Origin: Acidobacteriota bacterium
GTDB taxonomy: Bacteria; Acidobacteriota; Thermoanaerobaculia; Multivoradales; SZUA-115
NCBI GenBank assembly: GCA_024277255.1
Contig: JAJRVQ010000068.1
Location: forward strand, 1-51,174
Reading direction: 5' to 3'
DNA: 51,174 nt
A program made the position numbers and the translations under genes. Of this stretch, positions 18,267-27,541 are shown one piece after another (the first letter of the stretch is position 1; the number at the start of each line of letters is the position of its first letter). Below the pieces are notes generated by a model. It was not told where the DNA came from. It searched no databases and worked only from the letters and a program-made list of their open reading frames with translations.

Positions 18267-19016
18267 ATGAAACGCACTCTAGCCGTGATCCTCACCTCGG
18301 CTCTGTTGGCACCGTTGCCGGTATTGGCCCAGTCGCCATTTGGCGTCCCGAGGCGGGCCGAGGCCGACTCCAAAAGGGCGAAAGAAGCTTATTCACACTA
18401 CATCTACAAGTTCGAGCATCAGAAGGCGGCGGAAGCGCTGCCGTTCGTCCAGCGCTTGCTCTCTTCGCATGGAACCGTTGAACTGCGGCCGGCGGAAAAC
18501 ACCTTGATGGTGCGGGACAGCCTGGCTTCCCTGACCCGGATCATTCCGGTCTTGCGGCGCTTCGACCATCCACCGCGCAACCTCGAACTCGAACTGTTGG
18601 TGGTGCAAGCGCACCGGGTTGCCTTCTCGCCGGCGGTCCAAGGGGAAGATCTCCCCGGACATCTGTCGCATTTCTTCCACAACCTTCTTCCCTACAGCAC
18701 CTATCGTGTCTTGGCACGCACCAAGGTGAGCCCCGGTGAGGGGGAAGAGGTGATGGTCGAGATGGGTGGCGGTTTCGGCGTTAGTTTTCGCCTCGGTACC
18801 ATTCTCGATGGCCGCAACGTCCGCTTGCACGAGTTTCGGATCGCGCGCCGTGGTGGCGGCGACGACGAGCAGGCGCACAAGCAGCTGTTCCAGGCTACTC
18901 TCTCGATGCGGCTCGATCAGCCCCTGGCCCTCGCTTTGGCCAACGATGAGGCGAGTGCCTCGGCGCTGATGGTGGTCCTGACCCCCAATCCGTCGCGACT
19001 CTCCGGGGAGCGCTGA
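18267..19016 (+). CDS. Periplasmic secretin-N (NolW-like) domain protein
   Basis: 249 residues with a signal peptide (cleavage near VLA-QSPF). Residues about 60-120 resemble a secretin N-domain: a short strand V-E-L-R-P-A-E-N-T-L-M-V-R-D followed by a helix and 'L-E-L-E-L-L-V-V-Q-A'. The C-terminal part is beta-rich. Proteins of this kind accompany secretins and may stack on the periplasmic side of the ring. It lies three bases before the GspF gene, so it is part of the secretion operon. No published name is assigned. Confidence 0.6.
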   Translation: MKRTLAVILTSALLAPLPVLAQSPFGVPRRAEADSKRAKEAYSHYIYKFEHQKAAEALPFVQRLLSSHGTVELRPAENTLMVRDSLASLTRIIPVLRRFDHPPRNLELELLVVQAHRVAFSPAVQGEDLPGHLSHFFHNLLPYSTYRVLARTKVSPGEGEEVMVEMGGGFGVSFRLGTILDGRNVRLHEFRIARRGGGDDEQAHKQLFQATLSMRLDQPLALALANDEASASALMVVLTPNPSRLSGER

Positions 19017-19018
19017 AA

Positions 19019-20236
19019 GTGGCGACGCAGTTCGTTTGCCGGCTCGGTACCGCCGACGGGAGAGTGATCGAGGAGGTGCACAGCGCCATCGATGAGCGGG
19101 CTTTGCGCCGCGAGCTGGAGCGCCGCGGTCTGCACATCTTCGAGGCCAAGCCCAGTGGCTTGCACTTCTCTTTGCCGAGTTTCCGCCGCCGGCAAAAGGC
19201 GATCCCTCCTACCGAGTTCATGATCTTCAATCAGGAGTTGGCGTCGCTGCTCAAGGCCGGTCTGCCGCTTTTGCAGGCTCTCGACCTGATGCTCGAACGA
19301 ATGAAACCGGGGCGTGTTCAAGAGGTCTTGACCGACATTCGCGACCGGGTGCGCGCCGGCGAGGAGATGTCGGATGCCTTTGCACGGTACTCCGACATGT
19401 TTCCCCGCTTGTACCCCGCCTCGCTCAAGGCTGGCGAGCGCAGCGGCGACCTGGAAAACGTGCTGCGCCGCTTTGTCCGCTATCTCAAGTTGGTGGGCGA
19501 GGCTCGCAAGCGGGTCACCTCCGCGCTGGTCTACCCGGTCGTTCTGGTCGTTCTCTCCTTGGCCATGGTCGGAGTCTTGTCGCTGTTCGTGATCCCCAAA
19601 TTCGAGGATTTCTTCGCCACCCTGGACGTCGAGCTGCCGTTGCCGACACGTATCACCCTCGGCATGTCCTCGTTTTTGACCGAGAATCTCTTGTGGGTCG
19701 TGGTGGCGGTGGTCACCGGCGGCTTCTTCATTCGGCGCTGGAGCCGTAGCGACCTCGGCCGGCTGACTCTGGATCGGTTGAAATTGCGCATTCCCTTGGT
19801 GGGATCGATCCTGCACCGTTTCTCACTCTCAGAGTTCTCCCGTTCATTGGGGACTCTTCTCGCCGGCGGTATCCCGCTGGTGTCGGCCTTCGAGATTGCC
19901 ACCGATGCGGTGGGGAACAACTTCGTACGCCGCCGGCTGGCGCCGACGATACAGCAGGTTCGCGAGGGCCAGCCGTTCTATCAGGCTCTCGAAGACAGTG
20001 GAGTCTTCTACCCGCTGGCGATCAACCTGGTGAAGGTAGGTGAGGAAACCGGTGCGCTGGACGAGATGCTGACCAACGTATCCGACTTCTTCGACGAGCA
20101 GGTGGAGACCCAGCTTGGCCGAGTTCTGTCACTTCTGGAGCCGCTGCTCATGGTGTTCTTGGGGCTGGTTGTCGCTATGCTCCTACTCTCGATCTACTTG
20201 CCCTTGTTCAGTTCGATGGGCAGTTCGAACTTCTAG
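19019..20236 (+). CDS. gspF: Type II secretion/type IV pilus inner-membrane platform protein GspF/PilC
   Basis: 405 residues from GTG 19019, two bases after the preceding stop. Two repeats of the T2SSF domain are visible (about 70-195 and 270-395), each with a membrane helix, and the hallmarks L-x-A-G-L-P-L-L-x-A-L-D and V-G-E-E-T-G-A-L-D. The protein is the inner-membrane platform that works with the ATPase GspE/PilB to drive pseudopilus assembly. Confidence 0.92.
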   Translation: MATQFVCRLGTADGRVIEEVHSAIDERALRRELERRGLHIFEAKPSGLHFSLPSFRRRQKAIPPTEFMIFNQELASLLKAGLPLLQALDLMLERMKPGRVQEVLTDIRDRVRAGEEMSDAFARYSDMFPRLYPASLKAGERSGDLENVLRRFVRYLKLVGEARKRVTSALVYPVVLVVLSLAMVGVLSLFVIPKFEDFFATLDVELPLPTRITLGMSSFLTENLLWVVVAVVTGGFFIRRWSRSDLGRLTLDRLKLRIPLVGSILHRFSLSEFSRSLGTLLAGGIPLVSAFEIATDAVGNNFVRRRLAPTIQQVREGQPFYQALEDSGVFYPLAINLVKVGEETGALDEMLTNVSDFFDEQVETQLGRVLSLLEPLLMVFLGLVVAMLLLSIYLPLFSSMGSSNF

Positions 20237-20251
20237 GTTGGGAGAAAAACG

Positions 20252-20332
20252 ATGACCCGAAACCGAGACATCCGGCCTTGTGCTGAGGAGCTGATTGCTG
20301 AAGGACCACCAGGGGAGGCGCCATGGCGGTAG
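20252..20332 (+). CDS. Possible 26-residue leader peptide before gspE
   Basis: An ATG at 20252, preceded by GGGAG at good spacing, opens 26 codons that end with a TAG at 20330-20332, ten bases after the gspE start. Such an overlap could couple translation of gspE to the leader. No amino-acid pattern such as a run of regulatory codons is seen, so the frame may be fortuitous. Confidence 0.25.
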   Translation: MTRNRDIRPCAEELIAEGPPGEAPWR

Positions 20333-21960
20333 AACTCGAAGCACCCCAGGTAGTCCCGCTGCAAAGATCCGAGGAGCAGCTGGCGGAAGAGTCGCGTGAG
20401 GCGGAGAGTTTCGCCGCTCGCTACGGACTCGACTTCGTCGACATGAACCACTTCCGGATCGACAACGATCTCTTCCGCAGCATCCCGTTCGACCTCATGC
20501 TGCGCTACCGGTTCGTACCGGAGACGCAACTGGACGGCCGCTTGGCGGTAGTCATGGCCGATCCGTCCGACGTCATCAAGATCGACGAGATGGAATTGCT
20601 CCTCGGCCAGCCGGTCGAGGTGCGGGTGGGAGCGGGATCGGCCATCGACGAGATCTTGCAGAAGTCGGAAAGCGCGCAGCGCGTTCTCGACGAGGCCACG
20701 GAGGACTTCCGCATCCAACTCGTGCAAGAGGACGAGGAGGGCGAAGAGGTTCTGTCGATCGACCGCATCACCGCGGACACCAGCCCGATCATCAAGTTGG
20801 TCGATTCGACGATCTTCAACGCCATTCAGCGACGCGCCAGCGATATCCACATCGAGACGCGCGACACGGAAGTACTGATCAAGTACCGCATCGACGGTGT
20901 GCTCTACCAGGCGATGGAGCCGATCGACAAGCGCCACCACCAGACCATCGTCAGCCGCATCAAAGTGATGTCGGAACTCGACATCGCCGAGAAACGAGTT
21001 CCGCAGGATGGCCGGTTCAAGGTGCGACTCAAGGGGCGCACCATCGACTTCCGCGTCTCGATCATGCCCTCGGTCCACGGTGAGGACTGCGTGATCCGGA
21101 TTCTCGACAAGGAGTCGATGAACAAGGATTTCAAGAACCTGCGGCTCGATATTCTCGGTTTCGACGAAGAGACGATGCGCAAGCTGCGCAAATTCGTCCG
21201 CGAACCCTACGGCATGGTCCTGGTCACCGGTCCCACCGGCTCGGGAAAGACCACCACGCTCTATGCTGCACTCTCCGAGATCCAGTCTTCCGAAGACAAG
21301 ATCATCACCATCGAAGATCCGGTGGAATACCAGCTCACCGGGATCACCCAGATTCCCGTCAACGAGAAGAAGGGGCTGACCTTCGCCCGCGGCCTGCGCT
21401 CAATTCTGCGTCACGACCCGGACAAGATCATGATCGGTGAGATTCGCGACGAGGAAACGGCGCAGATCGCAATCCAGTCGGCGTTGACCGGTCACTTGGT
21501 GTTTACCACCGTCCACGCCAACAACGTGGTGGACGTGCTCGGCCGTTTCCTCAACATGAAGGTCGACCTGTACAACTTTGTGTCGGCGCTGAACTGCATC
21601 CTGGCCCAGCGGCTGGTGCGCAAGATCTGCGACAATTGCCGGCGTCCGGTCAAAGCGTCTACGGAGTTGCTCGAAGAGAGCGGTCTTGACCCGGAGGAGC
21701 ATGCCGGGCGCACCTTCTACGAGGGGGCCGGTTGCATCGAATGCAACGGCACCGGCTTCTTCGGCCGGCTTGCCGTCTCCGAGTTGCTCGATCTTTCGGA
21801 CGCTATTCGGGAGATGATCCTCGACCGGCGACCCGCATCGGAAATCAAACGCGCCGCCCGCGACGAAGGAATGTCCTTCTTGCGCGACTCGGCGCTCGAC
21901 AAGGCGTTTGAAGGAATCACCACACTTCGTGAGATCAATAAAGTTACCTTCGTGGATTAG
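20323..21960 (+). CDS. gspE: Secretion/pilus assembly ATPase GspE/PilB
   Basis: 545 residues; ATG 20323 with GGGGAGG upstream. Walker A GPTGSGKTTTLY, the Asp box and Walker B (I-M-I-G-E-I-R-D-E-E-T), the His box (G-H-L-V-F-T-T-V-H-A-N) and a four-cysteine zinc site (CDNC and CIEC in the C-terminal region) are all present. An N-terminal N1E-type domain precedes the ATPase. It hydrolyses ATP to polymerise pseudopilins through the GspF platform. Confidence 0.93.
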   Translation: MAVELEAPQVVPLQRSEEQLAEESREAESFAARYGLDFVDMNHFRIDNDLFRSIPFDLMLRYRFVPETQLDGRLAVVMADPSDVIKIDEMELLLGQPVEVRVGAGSAIDEILQKSESAQRVLDEATEDFRIQLVQEDEEGEEVLSIDRITADTSPIIKLVDSTIFNAIQRRASDIHIETRDTEVLIKYRIDGVLYQAMEPIDKRHHQTIVSRIKVMSELDIAEKRVPQDGRFKVRLKGRTIDFRVSIMPSVHGEDCVIRILDKESMNKDFKNLRLDILGFDEETMRKLRKFVREPYGMVLVTGPTGSGKTTTLYAALSEIQSSEDKIITIEDPVEYQLTGITQIPVNEKKGLTFARGLRSILRHDPDKIMIGEIRDEETAQIAIQSALTGHLVFTTVHANNVVDVLGRFLNMKVDLYNFVSALNCILAQRLVRKICDNCRRPVKASTELLEESGLDPEEHAGRTFYEGAGCIECNGTGFFGRLAVSELLDLSDAIREMILDRRPASEIKRAARDEGMSFLRDSALDKAFEGITTLREINKVTFVD

Positions 21961-21982
21961 AGCCGCGATCGGTTTGGCTTCG

Positions 21983-22948
21983 GTGCCGGTGCCACCGCAC
22001 GTGTTCAGCCTCAGTCCCCAGCGGCTCGACTATGGTCGTTTCGAGCGGGTGGGGAGGCAGCTGGAGGTACGCGAATTGCGCTCCTTGCCATTGGCGCCGG
22101 ATGTGTTCCAGCGAGGGCTACTGGGCGGACCACTCACCGACACGGTCGCTTTCGGTGAACTGGTGAAGGGCTTTGTCAGCGGGATCAGCGTTTCGGTCAA
22201 GGCGGCTTCGCTGGTGCTACCGGACGCCTGGGTGCGAGTTGCTTTTGCCGAATGCGAAGAGCTACCGAGGAACGAGGATGCCCGCGAGGAGGTTCTGCGC
22301 TGGAAACTGAAACGGCTGGTTCCCTTCCGGGTCGACGAACTGCGTTTGGCAGCGACCCCAGTGTCGCCACTCGTCGGCCAAACGGATTCGCACCGGGTGA
22401 TGATGGCCTTTGCCATCGAGTCACTCATGTCGCAACTCGAGAGCGCTTTTGCCGGCGCCGGTGTCAGACTGGGGCAGATCACCAGTGCCAGCTTGTCGTT
22501 CCTCGGATCGGTCGATGAAGCAGAGTTCCATCATGGTTTGATCGCCATGGCTTTGGTCGATGAGAAGGGCTACACGCTGGTCTTCGCTCGCGACGGTGAG
22601 CCTGTGCTGCATCGCTTCAAGGCGATCAGCTCATCGCTTCCCGAGTCGGCTCGCGCGGAGATGGTGGGTAGGGATTTACGCTTGACCCGCAATTTTCTAC
22701 AGCAGCAGCTTCCGGGAACTCAGTTGGCAGGAGTGTTGCTGGCGGCACCCGCGGCACTGGAAGGACTGTGGGCTGACTGGCTGGGCGAAGGGCTGGAGAG
22801 CCCGGTGGAATTGATGCGACCGCAACATCTGCCGCTCGCAGCCACCTCCGGAGAAAGCGACGAGGGTCTTCTGCCGGGTTCCGGCCTGTTCAGCTCTTGG
22901 GCCGAGTTGGCACCCCTGGTCGGTGCCGCGAGCCTGGAGGTGGCCTGA
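21983..22948 (+). CDS. PilM/GspL-like actin-fold assembly protein
   Basis: About 321 residues. No ATG is in frame near the start; GTG 21983 is used here and TTG 21974 is the alternative, so the beginning is uncertain, and there is no clear ribosome-binding site. The protein is followed immediately by PilN-like and PilO-like genes, the standard PilMNO order. It lacks a membrane helix, consistent with cytoplasmic PilM. Conserved PilM residues for nucleotide binding are not obvious, so the fold assignment rests mainly on position and length. Confidence 0.65.
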   Translation: MPVPPHVFSLSPQRLDYGRFERVGRQLEVRELRSLPLAPDVFQRGLLGGPLTDTVAFGELVKGFVSGISVSVKAASLVLPDAWVRVAFAECEELPRNEDAREEVLRWKLKRLVPFRVDELRLAATPVSPLVGQTDSHRVMMAFAIESLMSQLESAFAGAGVRLGQITSASLSFLGSVDEAEFHHGLIAMALVDEKGYTLVFARDGEPVLHRFKAISSSLPESARAEMVGRDLRLTRNFLQQQLPGTQLAGVLLAAPAALEGLWADWLGEGLESPVELMRPQHLPLAATSGESDEGLLPGSGLFSSWAELAPLVGAASLEVA

Positions 22949-22950
22949 CC

Positions 22951-23574
22951 ATGCAAACGGTCAATCTGGCGCGCAAGAGCTTCGTCAACAGCCGTCCGGT
23001 GACCCGCGTAGTCACCTTGCTCTGGCTGGCTGGCGCGCTGCTCTTGGCGGCAAACCTGTGGCACTACTATGGCTACTTTGTCGGCCGCGGTGCCTCCAGC
23101 GCACGGCTATTGAAGGTGGAGCAGCAACTCGCCGGTGAGCGCGACCGGTTGCGTCAGCTCGAAGGCGAGGTCAGCAACCTCGATCTTGCGCAACGTAACG
23201 AGATGGCACTCTTTCTCAATTCCAAGATCTCCGAGAGATCTTTCTCTTGGAGCCTGCTCTTCGACCGCCTTGCCGAAGTCTTGCCCGGGAAGGTGCGGTT
23301 GCTCTCCCTGACGCCGAACACCGCAGAGAATGATGCGCAGCGCCCGGGCGAGCCGACCTCGCTGGACTTGATCGAGCTGGCGATTCGCGGCGAAGCGAAA
23401 GATACCGACGCGGTGCTGGAATTCGTCAACGAACTCTTCGCCCATGAGGCCTTCGTCAACCCGAATCTGAAGCGAGATAGTCTTGAGCAAGGTGTCGTGG
23501 CCTTCGAGCTGGAAACCCAATATCGGCCGAGCACTGACCCGGCGAACTCGGCGAGCTTGGGAGGCCAACCATGA
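22951..23574 (+). CDS. PilN-like inner-membrane assembly protein
   Basis: 207 residues, ATG 22951 two bases after the preceding stop. The N-terminus has the short conserved stretch N-L-A-R (the PilN motif that contacts PilM), one membrane helix (about 20-38), then a coiled-coil and a ferredoxin-like periplasmic domain. Overlaps PilO-like gene as ATGA. Confidence 0.75.
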   Translation: MQTVNLARKSFVNSRPVTRVVTLLWLAGALLLAANLWHYYGYFVGRGASSARLLKVEQQLAGERDRLRQLEGEVSNLDLAQRNEMALFLNSKISERSFSWSLLFDRLAEVLPGKVRLLSLTPNTAENDAQRPGEPTSLDLIELAIRGEAKDTDAVLEFVNELFAHEAFVNPNLKRDSLEQGVVAFELETQYRPSTDPANSASLGGQP

Positions 23575-24158
23575 GCGCGACGATGTGGCGACGCCGGCTC
23601 GGGTCGTGGCTACCGGCTCTTCTCTTCTTCCTGCTGAACGTGGGCGCCCATATGGTCTATCGTCTCTCCTATGCTGATGAGACGGCCGGATTGGAGAGTC
23701 GGATCGCGACGCGGGAAGGGGAACTGGCCAGCCTGAGCCAACGGCGAGCCGAACTCGATGCGCTGGTGACCCAGGCGCGGCTCAACCAGGAGCAAATCGA
23801 AGAGCTCTACCGCGAGCGGTTTTCAACTCGCCGTCGCCGGTTGACCAAGATCACCGCGGAGATTCGCCAGCTGGCCGGCCAGGCCGGGCTCGAGCCGCAG
23901 AGCATCTCGTATCCGGAAGAGGAGGTCGATGGCTACTCGCTGGTCGAGCGCTCGTTTGTCTTCAGCGTCGAGGGTAGTTACCAACAGCTGCGCCGTTTCG
24001 TGAACTTTCTCGAACTCTCACCGTCCTTCCTGGCGCTGCGCAGGGTTTCTCTGGTCGGGACGTCCGGAGGTTCGGAGGAACTGCTGCGGATGAACCTCAC
24101 CATGTCGACCCTGTTTGTGCGCGACGATGCTCTGCCGCCGGTGAGAGGGCGCTCCTGA
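23571..24158 (+). CDS. PilO-like inner-membrane assembly protein
   Basis: 195 residues. One N-terminal membrane helix (about 14-32), a coiled-coil stretch (about 35-80), then an alpha/beta periplasmic domain. This is the standard architecture and gene position of PilO, the partner of PilN in the periplasmic cage around the assembly platform. It starts four bases inside the previous gene, and its last base is the first base of the next ATG. Confidence 0.7.
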   Translation: MSATMWRRRLGSWLPALLFFLLNVGAHMVYRLSYADETAGLESRIATREGELASLSQRRAELDALVTQARLNQEQIEELYRERFSTRRRRLTKITAEIRQLAGQAGLEPQSISYPEEEVDGYSLVERSFVFSVEGSYQQLRRFVNFLELSPSFLALRRVSLVGTSGGSEELLRMNLTMSTLFVRDDALPPVRGRS

Positions 24159-24829
24159 TGAGTAGTGAGCGGCGCACCAAGTTGTTGCTGCTGGGTTTGG
24201 GAGTGCTGTTCGCTCTCTTTGCCTGGCAGCGGATCGTCCCGCGCCTTTTTAGCGGCGAGCCAAAGGTGGCGACAGAGCCCAGCGGTCCGCGCAGCGTCGA
24301 GCAGATGCTGGCGGAGGATGGCTCTGCCGCCAACGCTCGTTCGCCGAGACGAAGAGGTGCCGCTAGCTCGGTGGCGACCGGCACCAGGTTTGTCGCCTTG
24401 CAGCTGGACAAGCTCGACCCGCGCACGGCGAGCTACGAGGGTGGCCGCAACCCGTTTGCCTTCTATCTGCCTCCGCCGCCTCCTCCGCCACCGCCGCCGG
24501 GTCCTACCGCTGAAGAGCTGGAGGCCCTGCGTCGCGCCCAAGAAGAGGCTGCCGCACGCGCGGCGGCTGAAGCGCTAGCGCGCGCCAATCAACCGCCGGT
24601 ACCGCAGCCACCACCCATCCCGTACACCTACCTTGGTCGATTCGGTCCGCGTAGCCGACCGATCGCAGTCCTCACCGTGGGTGAGGAAATACACAATGTG
24701 CTCCTCGGTGACGTCCTGGACGACAAATTCCGCCTGGTTGCCATCGGCATGGAATCCGTCGAGCTGGAGTATGTCGATTTTCCAGATGTCCCGGCAGCCC
24801 GGTTGCCGGTCGGCACAGAGGGAACCTGA
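24158..24829 (+). CDS. PilP/GspC-like periplasmic linker protein
   Basis: 223 residues: one membrane helix near the N-terminus, a long disordered region with a ten-proline run near residue 110, an Ala/Glu-rich helical stretch, then a C-terminal beta domain (about 150-215) with a 'Y-L-G-R-F-G' start, typical of the HR/PilP domain. In the family this domain contacts the secretin. It sits three bases before the secretin gene. Sequence identity to named PilP is weak; the assignment is architectural. Confidence 0.6.
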   Translation: MSSERRTKLLLLGLGVLFALFAWQRIVPRLFSGEPKVATEPSGPRSVEQMLAEDGSAANARSPRRRGAASSVATGTRFVALQLDKLDPRTASYEGGRNPFAFYLPPPPPPPPPPGPTAEELEALRRAQEEAAARAAAEALARANQPPVPQPPPIPYTYLGRFGPRSRPIAVLTVGEEIHNVLLGDVLDDKFRLVAIGMESVELEYVDFPDVPAARLPVGTEGT

Positions 24830-24832
24830 ACG

Positions 24833-27484
24833 ATGCGAAAGATGAGAACTCTACAGATCTTGATTGTGGTTCTGCTGCTGGGGAGTCTGTCCGCATGCGT
24901 GAGCTATCGCAGCTACCGCCAGGCACAGCTGGCCTCTCAGACAGGGGACTGGGACAAGGCGGTCCTCTTCTACATGAAAGCCACGCGGGACAACCCGAAC
25001 AACATTTCCTACAAAGCGGCGCTGCTGCGGGCAAAAGCCAAGGCTGCTCAAGTCCACTTTGACAAGGCTCGCAAGTATCAGCAGAACGGTCTTCTCGAGC
25101 GCTCGCTGATCGAATACCAGCAGGCGGTATCGCTCGATCCGAGCAACCAATCGGCGTTGGTCGAACTCGACCGAGTGCGGGAGGAGATCAAGTCACGCGA
25201 CGCAGGCCGCGGGCCGGCGACGATCGCCGAAATGAAAGAGCGTGCCGCGGCGCGCAATCAACCTCCGACGCTCAATCCGCGTTCCAACGAGCCGATCGAT
25301 CTCGAGTTTCCCAAGCCGGTATCGATCCAGACGATCTACAACGCTTTGGGCAAGGCCTTTGGCATCAACGTTCTCTTCGATCCGAACCTCAAGGACCAGG
25401 AGATCCCGCTGATGCTCAAGCAGGTGGTCGCCCAGGACGCTCTTGAGTTCCTGATGCGTGCCGCCGGCCATTTCTACAAGGTGATGGATGAGCACACGAT
25501 CATCGTGGCTGCCGACACGCCGCAGAACCGGCGTAACTATCAAGACCTGGTGATCAAGACCTTCTTTCTGTCCAACGCCGAAGTCAAAGACGTGGTGACC
25601 ATGCTGCGTAGCTTGATCGACGCCAAGAAAATCGCCACCAACGAGCAGCTCAACGCGATCATCCTTCGCGATACCGCCGACAAGGTGAAGGTCGCGGAAC
25701 GCATCATTCGCGCCAACGACAAGGCGCGCGCCGAAGTGGTGGTCGATATCGAGTTGTTGCAGATCAACTCCAGCAAGCTGCTCGATCTTGGGGTGACCTG
25801 GCCGAGCCAGATCTCCGCCGGTCTCGATACCGGCGGTGGTGCCGATGCGCCCTTGCGCCTCTCCGATATCGAGTTCCTCGATCAGAGTAACTGGACCCTC
25901 ACCATCCCGAGCTTTGTCTATGACTTCGTCAAGACCAGCACCGACGCGCAATTGCTGGCCAAGCCGCAGCTGCGCATCAGTGAAGGAGAGCGGGCCTCGC
26001 TGACCATCGGTGACCGGGTTCCGGTTCCGGTGACCAGCTTCAACACCGGCAACACCATCGGCGGCAACATCGTCCCGATCACCTCCTTCCAGTACCAGGA
26101 CGTCGGTATTCAGATTTCGATCGAGCCGCGCGTTCATCACAACAAGGAAGTCACCCTCACCATTCAAGTTGAGGTTTCGAACCTCTCGGGTGAAGTGGTC
26201 AGCGGTGGTCAATCGCAGCCGATCATCGGAACGCGTAATTTCGAGTCGACCATCCGCCTCAAGGATGGAGAGACCAACTTCCTCGCCGGTCTTCTGCGCA
26301 CCGATGAGACCCGGTCGGAATCGGGTGTGCCGGGTCTCTCCGAGCTGCCGATCATCGGCCGCCTGTTCGGTTCGAACCGCAACAACAACCAGCGCACGGA
26401 TGTAATCCTGACCATCACTCCGCGCATCATTCGCAGTGCGGACATCACGCCCGAAGATCTGGAGCCGATCTGGGTCGGCACCGAATCCAATATCACCTTC
26501 CGAGGGGGTAGCCCGAGGGTCGAGTCGAACGTGGAAGGTCCATTCGACCGCCAAGCCGGCAGTAGCGCCGAGGATATTCGGCAACTGATCCAGCAGCGGA
26601 TTCAGCGCTTGCCGCGCGGTTTGCGCAGCCAGGGTGGCCAAGCCGGTGGCGGTAGCGGCCAGCCGGTCGAGGAACCGGGGGGCATCGAGCTGGTACCGTC
26701 GGCACCGCCCGGTAACCTGTTCGAGGAGCCGCCGGAGGAGGACGATCAAGGTGGTGGTTTCCGGGTGCCCAACGCCAACCGTTCAGATGACGAGGACTCG
26801 CGGCGCGGCCGTTCGCGCAGTGGTGGAAGCGCCAGCAATGAGCCGCCACCCAGTCCGTTCGGAGGCAACGACGCCTCTTCGACATCGCGGTTGGGGATAA
26901 AGCCATCGCTCGCCGTGCTGGCCGCAACCAACCGCCCGAGTTCTCGAACTATCCGGAACACCAAGAGTGCGACGAGCACCGCCACGATCGCCGTGGCCAA
27001 CTCCGCCAGCGAGATGCCGAAAGTACGCCTGTCGCTGAGCCCACGCGGTCTGTGGGCCAAACCGGGTGATCTGTTCGAGTTGACGCTCCAGGTCGATTCC
27101 TCCGTCGCCGTCTCTCACCTGCCGGTGACCCTGGGTTTTGATCCCGAGATACTGGCGGTGGAAGAGGTACGAGCAGGAGAATTTCTCGGCGCTGCGGGCG
27201 AGGCGCAGGTCCTCGCCGATTTCTCTCGCCCGGGCGAAGTGGTCATTGGAGCTAGCCGTTTGGGCGAGGTCGAAGGGGTGCGCGGCGCAGGTACTCTGGC
27301 GCACATCACCTTCCGTGCTGTGGCCAAAGGCACGGCCGAGATCGGCTTCTTCACGGGTCGGGCGATGGGCTCGATGCTGGAGGAGATCGGACCGGTGGCG
27401 GTGGAACCCACCGCCATCGAAGTGCGTGAAACTCCCGGTCCGGCGGATCACTCGGATCGCCCCAAGCCGCCGCACGAGACATGA
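24833..27484 (+). CDS. gspD: Lipoprotein secretin with C-terminal cohesin-like domain
   Basis: 883 residues. An N-terminal lipoprotein signal ends in the lipobox L-S-A-C (C22). A short TPR-like helical region (about 30-120) precedes secretin N-domains (about 150-290) and the secretin ring domain (about 300-530) with the pattern V-P-G-L-S-E-L-P-I-I-G-R-L-F and the final V-I-L-T-I-T-P. A low-complexity linker (about 560-720; Gly, Ser, Pro, Glu, Arg) leads to a C-terminal beta domain (about 725-875) that resembles cohesin: P-G-D-L-F-E-L-T-L-Q-V near its start and L-A-H-I-T-F-R-A near its end. The secretin forms the outer-membrane gate. The extra cohesin-like domain may serve docking. It is the largest gene of the operon. 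Confidence 0.88.
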   Translation: MRKMRTLQILIVVLLLGSLSACVSYRSYRQAQLASQTGDWDKAVLFYMKATRDNPNNISYKAALLRAKAKAAQVHFDKARKYQQNGLLERSLIEYQQAVSLDPSNQSALVELDRVREEIKSRDAGRGPATIAEMKERAAARNQPPTLNPRSNEPIDLEFPKPVSIQTIYNALGKAFGINVLFDPNLKDQEIPLMLKQVVAQDALEFLMRAAGHFYKVMDEHTIIVAADTPQNRRNYQDLVIKTFFLSNAEVKDVVTMLRSLIDAKKIATNEQLNAIILRDTADKVKVAERIIRANDKARAEVVVDIELLQINSSKLLDLGVTWPSQISAGLDTGGGADAPLRLSDIEFLDQSNWTLTIPSFVYDFVKTSTDAQLLAKPQLRISEGERASLTIGDRVPVPVTSFNTGNTIGGNIVPITSFQYQDVGIQISIEPRVHHNKEVTLTIQVEVSNLSGEVVSGGQSQPIIGTRNFESTIRLKDGETNFLAGLLRTDETRSESGVPGLSELPIIGRLFGSNRNNNQRTDVILTITPRIIRSADITPEDLEPIWVGTESNITFRGGSPRVESNVEGPFDRQAGSSAEDIRQLIQQRIQRLPRGLRSQGGQAGGGSGQPVEEPGGIELVPSAPPGNLFEEPPEEDDQGGGFRVPNANRSDDEDSRRGRSRSGGSASNEPPPSPFGGNDASSTSRLGIKPSLAVLAATNRPSSRTIRNTKSATSTATIAVANSASEMPKVRLSLSPRGLWAKPGDLFELTLQVDSSVAVSHLPVTLGFDPEILAVEEVRAGEFLGAAGEAQVLADFSRPGEVVIGASRLGEVEGVRGAGTLAHITFRAVAKGTAEIGFFTGRAMGSMLEEIGPVAVEPTAIEVRETPGPADHSDRPKPPHET

Positions 27485-27541
27485 CGTTTCCGCGGCTTCA
27501 GCCGTAAGCACAAGTAGACAGGAATCTCGAGGACCCAAGAG

